Shown one piece after another: positions 30,091-39,548 of a DNA stretch of 64,000 bases. The stretch lies in NCBI GenBank assembly GCA_963732795.1, contig CAVTAV010000006.1, positions 620,001 to 684,000 on the forward strand, given 5' to 3'. The DNA comes from CAVTAV01 sp963732795. Its GTDB lineage: Bacteria > Pseudomonadota > Alphaproteobacteria > CAVTAV01. Numbering within the stretch: position 1 is the stretch's first letter; the number at the start of each line of letters is the position of its first letter. The notes beneath the pieces were generated by a model. The model was not told the DNA's origin. It did no database searches and saw only the letters and a program-made list of their open reading frames with translations. The position numbers and the translations under genes were made by a program.

Positions 30091-30726
30091 TTGCTAACGC
30101 ATAAATCAATCTGGAAAGCCATCGACGCACTGGCGGCAAATCATGGCCTCTCCACATCGGGTCTGGCGCGACGTGGCGGGCTCGATCCCACAGCCTTCAA
30201 TGTCTCCAAGCGGTTCTCGCGCGACGGCAAGCCGCGCTGGCCGAGCACGGAAAGCCTGTCCAAGGTGCTGGACGCCACCGGCGCCGACATCGACGACTTC
30301 GCCCGGCTGATCGACGGCGATGGCGAGATGGGCCCGGCCATTCACCGGGTGCCGATCATCGGCATGGCCCAGGCCGGCACCAAAGGCTATTTCGACGACG
30401 GCGGCTATCCTCTCGGCAACGGCTGGGACGAGGTCGCCTTTCCCGATCTCGGCGATCCCAACGCCTATGCCCTGGAGATCAACGGCGACAGCATGGAGCC
30501 GGTCTACCGGGACGGCGACCTGATCATCGTCTCGCCCGCCGCCGGCATCCGCCGCCACGACCGGGTGGTGGTCAAGACCACCGACGGCGAGGTCATGGCC
30601 AAGGCGCTGACCCGGCGCACGGCCCGGCAAGTCGTGCTCGACTCGTTCAATCCGCGCTACGAGCAGCGCGTCATCCCGGTCGAGCAGATCGCCTGGATCG
30701 CCCGGATCGTCTGGGCGAGTCAGTAG
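30091..30726 (+). CDS. S24-family helix-turn-helix transcriptional regulator (LexA/CI-like)
   Basis: A 211-aa protein: an N-terminal helix-turn-helix region (LAANHGLSTSGLARRGGLDP, and FNVSKRFSRDGKPRWPSTES) followed by an S24 peptidase domain with the serine in EINGDSMEPVYRDGDLIIV and the lysine in VMAKALTRR. The pair forms the Ser-Lys dyad used for self-cleavage in LexA and CI; whether this protein cleaves itself is unknown. The start is TTG at 30091; no ATG fits the family N-terminus. It is conserved in alphaproteobacteria as a stand-alone chromosomal regulator and is not evidence of a prophage. Confidence 0.82.
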   Translation: MLTHKSIWKAIDALAANHGLSTSGLARRGGLDPTAFNVSKRFSRDGKPRWPSTESLSKVLDATGADIDDFARLIDGDGEMGPAIHRVPIIGMAQAGTKGYFDDGGYPLGNGWDEVAFPDLGDPNAYALEINGDSMEPVYRDGDLIIVSPAAGIRRHDRVVVKTTDGEVMAKALTRRTARQVVLDSFNPRYEQRVIPVEQIAWIARIVWASQ

Positions 30727-30743
30727 GCGGTCTTGCACTGGTC

Positions 30744-31274
30744 GTGGCGAAGATGCATCGTGTCACGATGTCTGACAGGGGAAAGACGACAACCCCAATG
30801 CACGGTCGAGCGGCAACCCGCCGGACCGTTCTGCTCGGTCTCGGCGCGGCGGGTACGTTCTTTTTGTCCGGTTGCGGCGAGTCCGGATCGAACCGCCAGC
30901 ATGTCGAGCTTCATATTGCCTCGGATGGCGACTTCCTGGCCTATAAGCCGGATATGCTGACCTGTCCTGCCGGAGCCGATGTGCGGCTGACCTTCCATCA
31001 TGCCGGCATGATTCTGTCGCAAAAGCATGACTGGGTGCTGGTCAAGCCGGGAACCGTGCAAGCCGTGCTGAATGCCGGGAAGGACGAGGGCGAGGAGAAT
31101 GCTTATCTGCGGCCGGGCGATCCCCGTGTGATTGCGGCTACGCCGCTCTGCGACAAGGGCGAATCCGTCAGCGTCAGTTTCGTCGCGCCGGAACCGGGGG
31201 ATTACCCGTTCTTTTGCTCTACGCCGGGGCATGCGGAAGACATGCATGGTACTCTGCACGTAACGCCCGCCTGA
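30744..31274 (+). CDS. Azurin/plastocyanin-like blue copper protein
   Basis: The mature part has the cupredoxin ligand pattern: a histidine in LTFHHAG, then near the C-terminus FFCSTPGHAEDMHGTLHV giving the Cys-His-Met set of azurin. The N-terminus RRTVLLGLGAAGTFFLSGC combines a twin-Arg-like start with a lipobox cysteine (residue 44 from the longest start), so the protein may be a lipoprotein or Tat substrate. Listed from GTG 30744; ATG at 30768 or 30798 could be the real start, the last having GGGGAAAG about 12 nt upstream. Such proteins shuttle electrons in the periplasm. The next gene lies 34 nt downstream. Confidence 0.8.
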   Translation: MAKMHRVTMSDRGKTTTPMHGRAATRRTVLLGLGAAGTFFLSGCGESGSNRQHVELHIASDGDFLAYKPDMLTCPAGADVRLTFHHAGMILSQKHDWVLVKPGTVQAVLNAGKDEGEENAYLRPGDPRVIAATPLCDKGESVSVSFVAPEPGDYPFFCSTPGHAEDMHGTLHVTPA

Positions 31275-31308
31275 AAGCGTGAGAGCAGCGAGCGAAAGGG
31301 AGACTGTT

Positions 31309-31776
31309 ATGTCGTATTCGAGAAAACTCTTAGTGCTTGTAGCGTCGCTTGGGATTGCGGTGACGGCGATGACCGCCAAGGCGGCGGATCTGAATTCGCC
31401 GGACCAGATAAAGACCTGCCTGCGCATTCTCATGCAGGTGACGAACGACTTCGACCGTCAGATCACGCACCAGAATTATGCGCGCCTGACCCATGAAAAC
31501 ATGGAATTCATGGAAGGAGCCGAGGCCCTGCGGAATGCTCTGGCGAACGAGTCGGCCGATCTGAGGGCCGAGGTCGCGCCCGCGCTTCAGAAGGCCGTCG
31601 ATGCGGCCCAGCACGTCGCGGATATGAGCAGCACGAATGACGACAAGAAGCTGCGGATGGGCCATGGCGAGATGGTCAAGGCGGTCAACGCCGTCTTTGC
31701 CTATTTCCCGGAAGACCTGCGGCCCGGACCCGAATGTCGCGCCAGGCAGGCCTCCCGGATTCGGAAGGTAACCTGA
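31309..31776 (+). CDS. Exported hypothetical protein, partner of the copper protein
   Basis: From ATG 31309, with GGGAG about 8 nt upstream, the protein is 155 aa with a clear signal peptide (LLVLVASLGIAVTAMTAKA) and a mainly alpha-helical mature part (FMEGAEALRNALANESADLR, QKAVDAAQHVADMSS). It has two cysteines, one in IKTCLRILMQ and one in PGPECRARQ. There is no known family. Helix content, export and tight linkage to the azurin-like gene suggest a four-helix-bundle partner, but no heme motif is present. Confidence 0.65.
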   Translation: MSYSRKLLVLVASLGIAVTAMTAKAADLNSPDQIKTCLRILMQVTNDFDRQITHQNYARLTHENMEFMEGAEALRNALANESADLRAEVAPALQKAVDAAQHVADMSSTNDDKKLRMGHGEMVKAVNAVFAYFPEDLRPGPECRARQASRIRKVT

Positions 31777-31800
31777 ACTCCGTCCACGCCCGCCCGCCTC

Positions 31801-31876
31801 GTCATTGCGAGCGACCGAAGGGAGCGCGGCAATCCAGCTCTCTGGATCGCCGCGCGCTGGCGCGCCTCGCGATGAC
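31801..31876. repeat. Dispersed palindromic repeat, family B
   Basis: Ends GTCATTGCGAG and CTCGCGATGAC pair with one mismatch, and the centre CCAG-CTCT-CTGG is a second small hairpin. It lies between convergent genes ending at 31776 and 31885 and so could terminate transcription from both sides. This type is widespread in alphaproteobacterial intergenic DNA. Confidence 0.6.
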
Positions 31877-31884
31877 GGTGCCGC

Positions 31885-32694
31885 CTACTTCTCGAACGGC
31901 GTCATCCTCTTGACGACATCGGCCAGGTCCTCTGGCGGCTCCCGTTCGACGGCGGCCATGAGCTTCTTCCCCTGGGCCTGCAGGATGCGGTCGGCCGCGG
32001 TGTGGGGCTCGACCTTCAGGGCGGCGGCGAGCTGGGTGCGGACGGCGTCGAGATCGGGATGCTTCGAGCGCATGCGGATGAGCGCGGTCGCATATTCGAC
32101 CCGGATGATCGGATTGTCGGGGTCGAGCATGACGGCCTTGTCGAAGGCTTCGATCGCCTTGTCCCGAGATGCGCCATAAACGACCGAAGCCGCAAAGGAC
32201 CCGCCGCGCGCGACGATCTCCGCATTCCAGCCGCCATAAGCCGCCTCGGCCCAGGGATCGTCGGGCGCGAGCTGGATCGCTTTGCCCAGGAGCTTCTGGG
32301 CTTCCCGGCCATAGCCGTCCTCATGCGCCCGCATCATGCCTTCCTCGCGGGAGAGATAGCCGAGCGCGACGACGAGATCCAAAAGTCCTTCGACGTCCTC
32401 GGGATCTTTCGCGACCGCCTGACGCGCAAGCGCCTCGCCCTTCTTGAGCTCGTCCAAAGCCTCCTCGCCCTCGGCCATGTAGCCCGCATGCATCAAGGTC
32501 GCGCGGGCGGCGAAGGCGAGGCCCTCGGCCGTATTCCGGGCTTCGGCGAGCTTGGCGGCTTCGAGGAAATGACCGGAATCGTAAAGCGCTTCCGCCTCGC
32601 CGGAGGGCGCAGCCTCCGCAAGCGGTGCGAGCGCCGTCAAGACGACGACAAGCAGAATCATTTTCGAGATAAAGGACGCGCGCGGCACTCTCAC
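31885..32694 (-). CDS. Exported tetratricopeptide-repeat protein
   Basis: A signal sequence (MILLVVVLTALAPLAEAA) is followed by helical repeats with TPR-like spacing: AEALYDSGHFLEAAKLAEAR, GEALARQAVAKDPEDVEGLL, AQKLLGKAIQLAPDDPWAEA, AIEAFDKAVMLDPDNPIIRV. These carry the D-P turn and small residues of TPR helices. I chose GTG 32694 because GGAAAGG precedes it closely; the ORF reaches ATG 32724 and an internal ATG lies at 32661. The role is probably protein-protein scaffolding in the periplasm; no partner is suggested by neighbours. Confidence 0.75.
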   Translation of the reverse strand: MRVPRASFISKMILLVVVLTALAPLAEAAPSGEAEALYDSGHFLEAAKLAEARNTAEGLAFAARATLMHAGYMAEGEEALDELKKGEALARQAVAKDPEDVEGLLDLVVALGYLSREEGMMRAHEDGYGREAQKLLGKAIQLAPDDPWAEAAYGGWNAEIVARGGSFAASVVYGASRDKAIEAFDKAVMLDPDNPIIRVEYATALIRMRSKHPDLDAVRTQLAAALKVEPHTAADRILQAQGKKLMAAVEREPPEDLADVVKRMTPFEK

Positions 32695-32808
32695 ATACCT
32701 TTCCGGCGCCCCGAGCCGGACCATAGCCGAAACCCCCGCCCGGCCCCAAGAGGGCCACCGATCACTTTCGCGTGGTCACATTTGAGATAATTGGCGCGCT
32801 GACGCGGG

Positions 32809-34429
32809 TCAAACCGCGATAGAATCCTTGGCGTTCAGCGCCGATCGGAGCATGGAGAGGCTTTCCTCCATGCCGTAGAGCGCAAAGAACGGGCCGATGC
32901 GCGGGCCCTGCTCCTGGCCGAGAAGGACCTCGTAGAGCCCCTTGAACCAGTCGCGCAGATTCTCGAAGCCGTGGCGCTTGCCGACTTCATAGACCTGGGT
33001 CTGGATGTCCTCGCCGGTGGCAGTCGCGGGCATCGCTTCCAGCACTTGCGATCAGGTCGCCGATCGCCGCGCGCTCGCGCTCGTCGGCGGGGCGGAACTT
33101 CTTGGTCGGCTTGACGAAATCCTCGTAGTAATGGGCGGCATAGCCGACCAGCTGGTCCAACAGCGGATGGGTCTCGCGGCTTGCCCCCGGAACATAGCGC
33201 GAGATGAATCCCCACAACACGGCCGGGTCGCCGGTATTCGCCGCACCGACAAGATTGAGCAGAAGGCCGAAGCTGATCGGTACCGACTCTTCGGGCGGGC
33301 GGCCGCCATGAATGTGCCAGACCGGATTGACCAGTTGCTCCTGCGGCGACTGGGCCGGAAACTTCTCCAAATGGGTCAGATATTCGTCCGCTGTTTTCGG
33401 AATTACGTCGAAATAGAGCCGTTTCGCCTTTTTCGGCGACTGATACATCAATAACGACAGACTTTCAGGCGAGGCGTAGCGCAGCCATTCGTCCATGCTC
33501 AGCCCGTTGCCGATGGATTTCGAAATCTTCCGGCCGTTTTCGTCGACGAAAAGCTCGTATTGGAAGCCTTCGGGCGGCGTTCCGCCGAGAATTCGCACGA
33601 TCTTTTCGGATAATCGCACGGAATCGACGAGGTCTTTGCCCGACATCTCGTAATCGATCCCGAGCGCCGCCCAGCGCATCGCCCAATCGACCTTCCATTG
33701 CAGCTTGGCCAAGCCCCCGGTCACCGGCTGCTCGACCTTGCGGCCTTGCGCCGTCTCGAAAGTGATGGTCCCCGCCTCGACATTGCGTTCGAGAACCGGC
33801 ACCTGAAGCACCACGCCGGTATCGGGGCAGACGGGCAGGAACGGGCTGTAAGTCGCCTGCCGTTCGGCGCCCAAAGACGGCAGCATGACGGCCATGATCT
33901 CGTCGTAATGCGCGAGGACTTTGAGGAGCGTCTCGTCGAACTGGCCGCTCTTGTAGCATTCGGTCGAGCTCTTGAACTCGTACTCGAAGCCGAAGGAATC
34001 GAGGAAGGCGCGCAGCCGCGCATTGTTGTGATGGGCGAAGCTTTCATGGGTTCCGAACGGATCCGGAATGGATGTCAGGGGTTGGCCCAGATGCTCCTTG
34101 AGCATGTCCTGGTTCGGCAGGTTGGTCGGCACCTTGCGCAGGCCGTCCATGTCGTCGGAGAAGGCGAACAGCTTGGTCGGGATGTCGCTCATCGCCTGGA
34201 AGGCATGGCGCACCATGGTCGTGCGCGCGACCTCGCCGAAGGTGCCGATATGGGGCAAGCCGCTCGGGCCGTAGCCGGTTTCCAGGAGTACGTATCCCCG
34301 CTCGGGCGCCGCGCCCTTGTAACGCTCGATGATCTTGCGCGCCTCGACGAACGGCCAGGCGGTCGTCGCCGCGGCCAGATCGGCATCGACAGCCGGGACG
34401 GGCCGGTTGTGTCTCACAGGGTCGGTCAT
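32809..34429 (-). CDS. lysK: Lysyl-tRNA synthetase, class I (frameshifted as sequenced)
   Basis: A class I LysRS, the archaeal-type enzyme also found in alphaproteobacteria, charging tRNA-Lys. The HIGH-like motif is in GPSGLPHIGTFGEVART and the KMSKS-like in NGRKISKSIGNGLSM. AFSDDMDGLRKVP and KVDWAMRWAALGIDYEMSGKD are characteristic. The frame breaks near 33,050; one extra A follows DLIA, and without it the protein continues VLEAMPATATGEDIQ to the end NAKDSIAV. Corrected length is about 539 aa. ATG 34429 was chosen as the family start. It diverges from the helicase gene. Confidence 0.93.
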
Positions 34430-34526
34430 GCACGCCTCATCGAAAGTGGCCGGACGGTATGCGCAAGCCCCTCGCCCGTCAACCAGCACACCGATATACT
34501 CCCCGGAGATTCATGACCCCTGGCCG

Positions 34527-37349
34527 ATGACCTCTTTCCCGCAATCCGCCCAACCCGCCGACGGACCCGTAAGGACCGTCCAACTCCCGGACGCGCCGGC
34601 GCTCGTGCTCGGCGCGCGGGAGGGGGTGATCGTCAGTCCGGCGGGCGAAGTCGAGACATTGCCGGTCAAGGCACTGGCGCGGCGGGCCGAGAGCGAGCGC
34701 TTTCTCTATTGTTACGGCACGTCGGTGCGCCGCAAGCTCGCCATCAAGCGCCTCGCGGGCTATGACGTTCTGGAGCTTTTCGCTTTCACCCGCCCGGCCG
34801 CCTTCGTGCTGCCCACGCCCCTCGGCTTGGCGCGCGGCATGGACCTCGTTTCGGATACGCAACGATCCTTTTCGCCGGAAGATACGGCCCTTCTGGTGGT
34901 CCGGGCGGGCCATCGGCTGCTGGAGGAGCTGACCCGGCTGCAAGGCCAGGCGCGGAACGAGGCCGGGCGCATCGCGACCACCATGGCGCGCGCCGGCTGG
35001 GCCTGGGGACCGGCGGTGCTGGCGGCGCTCGGCGCGCCCGACCCGGAGTCGCACGCCCCGAATGCCTATCTCTCCGGCTATGACGTCTGGAACCGCCTCG
35101 CCGAATGGGACGAGGACCCGCCCCAGGCCCCGCCGGGCGACGCGTCGGTGAGCGAGGACGAGGCCCGCGAGCGGCTCGAAGCCCTGGTCGGGCCGGCCGC
35201 CGAGAAGCGGGAGGCCCAGGTCCGCTACGCCGAGGAAGCCGCCGAGGCCTTCGCGCCGCGGGATCAGGCCGGGGTTCCGAACGTGGTGCTGGCCGAGGCC
35301 GGGACCGGGGTCGGCAAGACCCTCGGCTATATCTCGCCGGCCAGCGTCTGGGCGGCGAAGAACCAGGGCACGGTCTGGCTCTCGACCTATACCAAGAACT
35401 TGCAGAGGCAGATCGACCAGGAGCTCGACAAGCTTTATTCCGTCCCCGAAACGAAGGCTAGAAATGTGGTGGTTCGCAAGGGGCGGGAGAACTATCTCTG
35501 CCTTTTGAACCTGGAGGAGGAGGTCGCGCGGGGCGGCCTCTTGCCGGAGCGTGCGGTCGGCATCGGCCTCGTCGCGCGCTGGGCCCGGGCGAGCCGGGAC
35601 GGCGATATGGTGGGCGGTGACTTCCCGTCCTGGCTGTTGGGGGCCCTGGGCGGGCTGCAATCTGGTGGATGTGACCGACCGGCGCGGCGAATGCATCTAT
35701 TCGGCCTGCCCGCATTACCGCAAATGCTTCATCGAGCGCGCCGTCCGGAAATCGCGCCGGGCCGAGATCGTGATCGCCAACCATGCCCTGGTCATGATCA
35801 ACGCGGCTCTGCGCGCCGACGAAGGCGAGCTGCCGACCCGCTATGTCTTCGACGAAGGCCATCACCTGTTCGAAGCCGCCGACAATGCCTTCTCCGCCCA
35901 TCTCTCGGGCCATGAGGCGGCAGAGTTGAGGCGCTGGATCCGGGGCGCCGAGACGTCGCGCGGGCGCGGCGCGAGCCGGGTGCAGGGGCCTGGAGAAACG
36001 CATCGGCGACCTGGTCGGCGAGGAAGACGCGCTCGAAACCGCGCTCCGCGATGCCATCGCCGGGGCCGGCGCGCTGCCGGGCGAGGGCTGGCAGAACCGG
36101 ATCACGAGCGGCGCGCCACAGGGCCCGGCCGAGCGCTTCCTCGCGGCCGCGCGGGTTCATGTGCTCGCCCGCGCCGACAGGGAAAAGGACGGCTATAGCC
36201 TGGAAGCCGGCGTCGAAGAGCTTCCCGCCATGCTGCTCTCGGCCGGGACCGCGCTCCAGGGCGCACTCACCCAGATCGCCAGGCCCCTCGCCAGTCCTCG
36301 CCAAGGGGCTCAAGGCCAAGCTCGATAAGCAGGCCGCGACCATGGAGACGGCGACGCGTGTGCGGATCGAAGGCGTGCTGCGGGGCCTCACCTATCGCGC
36401 CGATGCTCTGCTCGCGTCCTGGATCGGGATGGTCGGCGATCTCGGCGCGCCGACGCCCGAGAAGATGGTCGATTGGTTCTCGATCGAGCGGATCGACGGG
36501 CGCGAGCTCGATGTCGGGCTGCATCGCCATTGGATCGACCCGACCGAGCCCTTCGTCGAGACCGTGTTGGATCAGGCCCATGGCGCGGTCATCACCTCGG
36601 CGACGCTTCGGGACCAGACCCGCGACGCCGACGGCAATCTCTCCGACGACTGGCAGTCGGCCGAGATGCGCACCGGCGCGCTCCATCTCGCCAAGCCGCC
36701 CGCGCGGGTCAGCCTGCCCTCGCCCTTCGATTACGCCGCCAAGACCCGCGTCTTCGTCGTGACGGATGTGAAACGAACCGACGAGGACCAGGTTGCCGCG
36801 GCCTATCGCGAGCTGTTCCGCGCCTCCCATGGCGGCGGACTCGGCCTCTTTACCGCCGTCTCTCGACTCAAAGGCGTCCACCGACGCATCGCCGCGCCCC
36901 TCGAAGCGGAAGGCATCGCGCTCTACGCCCAGCACATCGACCCGATGGATACCGGCACGCTTGTGGATATCTTCCGCGCCGAGAAGGACTCCTGCCTCCT
37001 CGGCACCGATGCGGTGCGGGACGGCGTCGACGTGCCGGGCCATGCGCTCCGGCTCATCGTGTTCGACCGCATCCCCTGGCCGCGCCCGACCATCCTCCAT
37101 CGCGCCCGGCGCAATGCCTTCGGCTCGCGAACCTATGACGACATGATCACCCGCCTCCGCCTCAAGCAGGCTTTCGGTCGATTGGTGCGAAGCCGAAACG
37201 ATTATGGGGTGTTCGTGATGCTCGATCCCATGGCGCCGTCGCGCCTGATGAACGCGTTTCCGCCGGGGGTGACGGTGGAGCGGCTGGGGCTCGCCGATGT
37301 GATCGGACGGACGCGGGAGTTTCTAGGCACCTGGCGTCACCCGGGCTAA
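34527..37349 (+). CDS. DinG-family ATP-dependent helicase with Fe-S cluster (frameshifted as sequenced)
   Basis: An XPD/DinG superfamily 2 helicase. A non-helicase N-terminal region of about 230 residues is followed by Walker A AEAGTGVGKTLGYISPA, TYTKNLQRQIDQEL, an Fe-S cluster region (NYLCLLN and ECIYSACPHYRKCF), the DEAH-like box FDEGHHLFEAA and motif VI (IPWPRPTILHRARRNAFG ... RLKQAFGRLVRS). Three shifts lie near 35,660, 35,985 and 36,300, each a single extra base. Corrected length is about 940 aa, as in the alphaproteobacterial group. It unwinds DNA, probably D-loops or R-loops. ATG 34527 is preferred. Confidence 0.9.
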
Positions 37350-37378
37350 GCTTCCCCGGCACAAGAGGGGGGATCATC

Positions 37379-38300
37379 ATGGATACGACCATCGTTACCG
37401 ACGGCTTGCGCTTTCCCGAGGGGCCGGTCTGGATGCTCGACGGGTCGGTGATCGTGGTCGAGATCGAGGCCGGGCGGCTCACCCGGGTCATGTCGGACGG
37501 CGCGAAACACATTGTCGCCGAGCCCGGCGGCGGGCCGAACGGCGCGGCGGTCGGGCCCGACGGGCGGCTCTATGTCTGCAACAATGGCGGATTCAGCTGG
37601 ATGGAGCAGGACGGGCTCCTGACCCCGGACATGCAGATGAACATCTCGGATTATTCGGGCGGGCGGATCGAGGCCGTCGATATCGAGACCGGCAAGGTCG
37701 AGCGGCTCTACGACGCCTGCGACGGGTATCGGGTTGCGCGGTCCGAACGACATCGTGTTCGACGCCCATGGCGGCTTCTACTTCACCGATCTCGGCAAGG
37801 GCCGCGAGCGCGACGCCGATCACGGCGGGCTCTATTACGGGCTGGCCGACGGCTCGAAGATCGTGACCGTCGCCTATCCTTTGGACAACGCGAACGGCGT
37901 CGGCCTCTCGCCGGACGGCCGGACCGTCTATGTCTCCGAGACCACCCGGCGCGACATTCTCGCTTTCGACATTATCGAGCCCGGCGTCGTGGGGCCCTCG
38001 CCCGGCCTGTTCCCCGGCCGGCCCGTCGCCTCCTTCCCGGCCCGGCAATGGCTCGATTCGCTTGCCGTCACCGATGACGGCCATATCTGCGTCGGCACGT
38101 TGATCGACATCCCCGGAATCGCCATGGTCGACCCCGCGACCGGCAGCTATACCGACCATCCCTTCGACGACACCCTGGTGACGAATATCTGCTTCGGCGG
38201 CGCCGACATGCGCGACGCCTGGGTGACCCTCTCGACCACCGGCCGCCTGGCGAAGGTCCGTTGGGACCGGCCGGGGCTAAAGCTGGCGCATTACGCCTGA
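37379..38300 (+). CDS. SMP-30/gluconolactonase-family protein (frameshifted as sequenced)
   Basis: A beta-propeller hydrolase of the SMP-30/LRE family: MDTTIVTDGLRFPEGPVWM contributes the metal-binding glutamate, GGGPNGAAVGPDGRLYVCNN and RGPNDIVFDAHGGFYFTD contribute the metal-site Asn residues, and ANGVGLSPDGRTVYVSET the next blade. The frame shifts near 37,735; dropping one G gives DGYRLRGPNDIV. Corrected length is about 306 aa. Family members hydrolyse sugar lactones; the substrate here is unknown. GAGGGGGGATC lies just before the ATG. Confidence 0.88.
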
Positions 38301-38896
38301 ACCGGCGCGGCGTCCTTCAAACCGGCGGCCTTGAGCGCGGGACGGGCGCCGCATTTTTCGAGCCAGGCATCGACGGCGGCATCCTTCGGCAACATGTCGC
38401 GCGCCCATTGGCCGATGCTCGCGAGCAGGATGTCTGCCGCCGAAAAACGCGGCCCGGCGATGTATTCGTTGGCGGCGAGGCCGTCCAAAATGCGCCGCTC
38501 CATCTCCGCGCGGCCGCGAAATGTCCGCCCCAGGCCTTCATGATCGCCGAGGCCGAGAAACGCGAAGGTCAGCACCGGCTCGATGACGCCCGCGTAATAG
38601 GCGAGCCAGGTCAGATAAAGCCCGCGATTGGCATCGCCGATCTTCGCGCCGATGCCCGCTTCGGGAAACAAATCCGTCAGGTAAAGCGCGATTGCCGCGG
38701 ATTCGGTGACCAGCGCCCCGTCATGCACAAGCGCCGGGACTTTCTTGTCGGGATGGGGATTCTTCGGATCGGGCGCACCCGAGCCGTCCATCCGGGGAAC
38801 ATCCGTATAGGCGATGTCGTATTCTGCGCCCAGCTCTTCGAGGAGCCAGATCATCCTGGACGAGCGCGACTGCGGCGCATGGTACAAAGTGAGCAT
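38291..38896 (-). CDS. Glutathione S-transferase family protein
   Basis: A 201-aa GST. The thioredoxin-like domain begins MLTLYHAPQSRSSRMIWLLE with a serine at the catalytic position, KKVPALVHDGALVTESAAIA is the cis-Pro and gamma-glutamyl-binding region, and FSAADILLASIGQWA the C-terminal helical signature. ATG 38896 was chosen because homology starts there. The 3' end overlaps the SMP-30 gene by 10 nt, convergent. The substrate is unknown. Confidence 0.88.
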   Translation of the reverse strand: MLTLYHAPQSRSSRMIWLLEELGAEYDIAYTDVPRMDGSGAPDPKNPHPDKKVPALVHDGALVTESAAIALYLTDLFPEAGIGAKIGDANRGLYLTWLAYYAGVIEPVLTFAFLGLGDHEGLGRTFRGRAEMERRILDGLAANEYIAGPRFSAADILLASIGQWARDMLPKDAAVDAWLEKCGARPALKAAGLKDAAPVQA

Positions 38897-39055
38897 CGTG
38901 ATCTCCGGAACGGCGGGGCGGGATAAGAACAATACAAGAACATTTGGGCGGAGGCAAGCCGCTCCTCGGACTCGTCTTGCCGGTTTTGCGGCAATCTTCT
39001 AAGGTCTCGGCTCGCCTTGCATTTTCTCATCCCCCAACAGCCCGAGTCGCCCTAC

Positions 39056-39469
39056 ATGTCCAAGAAAGTCCCCCATCAAACTGCGCTGATCTATGTCATG
39101 GTCCTGGTTTCGGCGGCCGATAACGACATGCGCGACCGCGAGCTCGGGGCGATCGGGACGATCGTGAAGACCCTACCGGTGTTCGCCGATTTCGATCCCG
39201 AGGAACTGGTAGGCGTCGCCGAGGATTGCGCCGCCATTCTCGGCGGCAAGAGCGGGCTCGAGGTTGTGCTGGAAATCGTCAAGGCCTCGCTCAATTCGAA
39301 GTTCCGCGAGACCGCCTATGCGCTGGCCTGCGAGGTGGCCGCGACCGACGGCGAGCTGCCCCAGGAGGAATTGCGGCTCCTGGAGATGATCCGACACACC
39401 CTGGAGATCGACCGCCTGACCGCCGCCGCCCTCGAACGCGGCGTCGCGGCGCGCTACGCGCATCAGTAG
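39056..39469 (+). CDS. TerB-family (tellurite resistance-like) protein
   Basis: A 137-aa all-helical protein. ALIYVMVLVSAADNDMRDRE is the first TerB repeat with the metal-binding acidic motif, and LACEVAATDGELPQEELRLL the second. The family (TerB/DjlA N-terminal type) binds metal through these Asp/Glu residues and is linked to membrane stress responses; tellurite resistance itself is not implied. ATG 39056 starts the homologous region. Confidence 0.85.
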   Translation: MSKKVPHQTALIYVMVLVSAADNDMRDRELGAIGTIVKTLPVFADFDPEELVGVAEDCAAILGGKSGLEVVLEIVKASLNSKFRETAYALACEVAATDGELPQEELRLLEMIRHTLEIDRLTAAALERGVAARYAHQ

Positions 39470-39479
39470 TCAGGTATCG

Positions 39480-39533
39480 GATGTCAGATGTCAGGACGAA
39501 CGGACGGACATCTGATCTCTGGCATCTGACATC
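39480..39533. repeat. Inverted repeat GATGTCAGATG ... CATCTGACATC
   Basis: An exact 11-bp inverted repeat (39480-39490 and 39523-39533) around a 32-nt loop that carries a further partial copy (GACATCTGATC, 39507-39517). It lies just after the TerB stop and before the desaturase ATG. There is no T-run, so it is probably a mobile or REP-like palindrome. Confidence 0.6.
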
Positions 39534-39548
39534 TGCTATGCTCTGCTC

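Noticed and set aside
29939..30157. Minus-strand 72-codon frame upstream of the S24 regulator
   Set aside because: It overlaps the regulator's start, lacks a ribosome site and shows no recognised family.
30091..30726. Prophage repressor signalling a prophage here
   Set aside because: The S24 regulator stands among housekeeping genes with no integrase, terminase or structural genes nearby; this group is a common chromosomal regulator in alphaproteobacteria.
39056..39469. Tellurite resistance determinant
   Set aside because: A lone TerB-domain protein without terC, terD or terZ does not indicate tellurite resistance.
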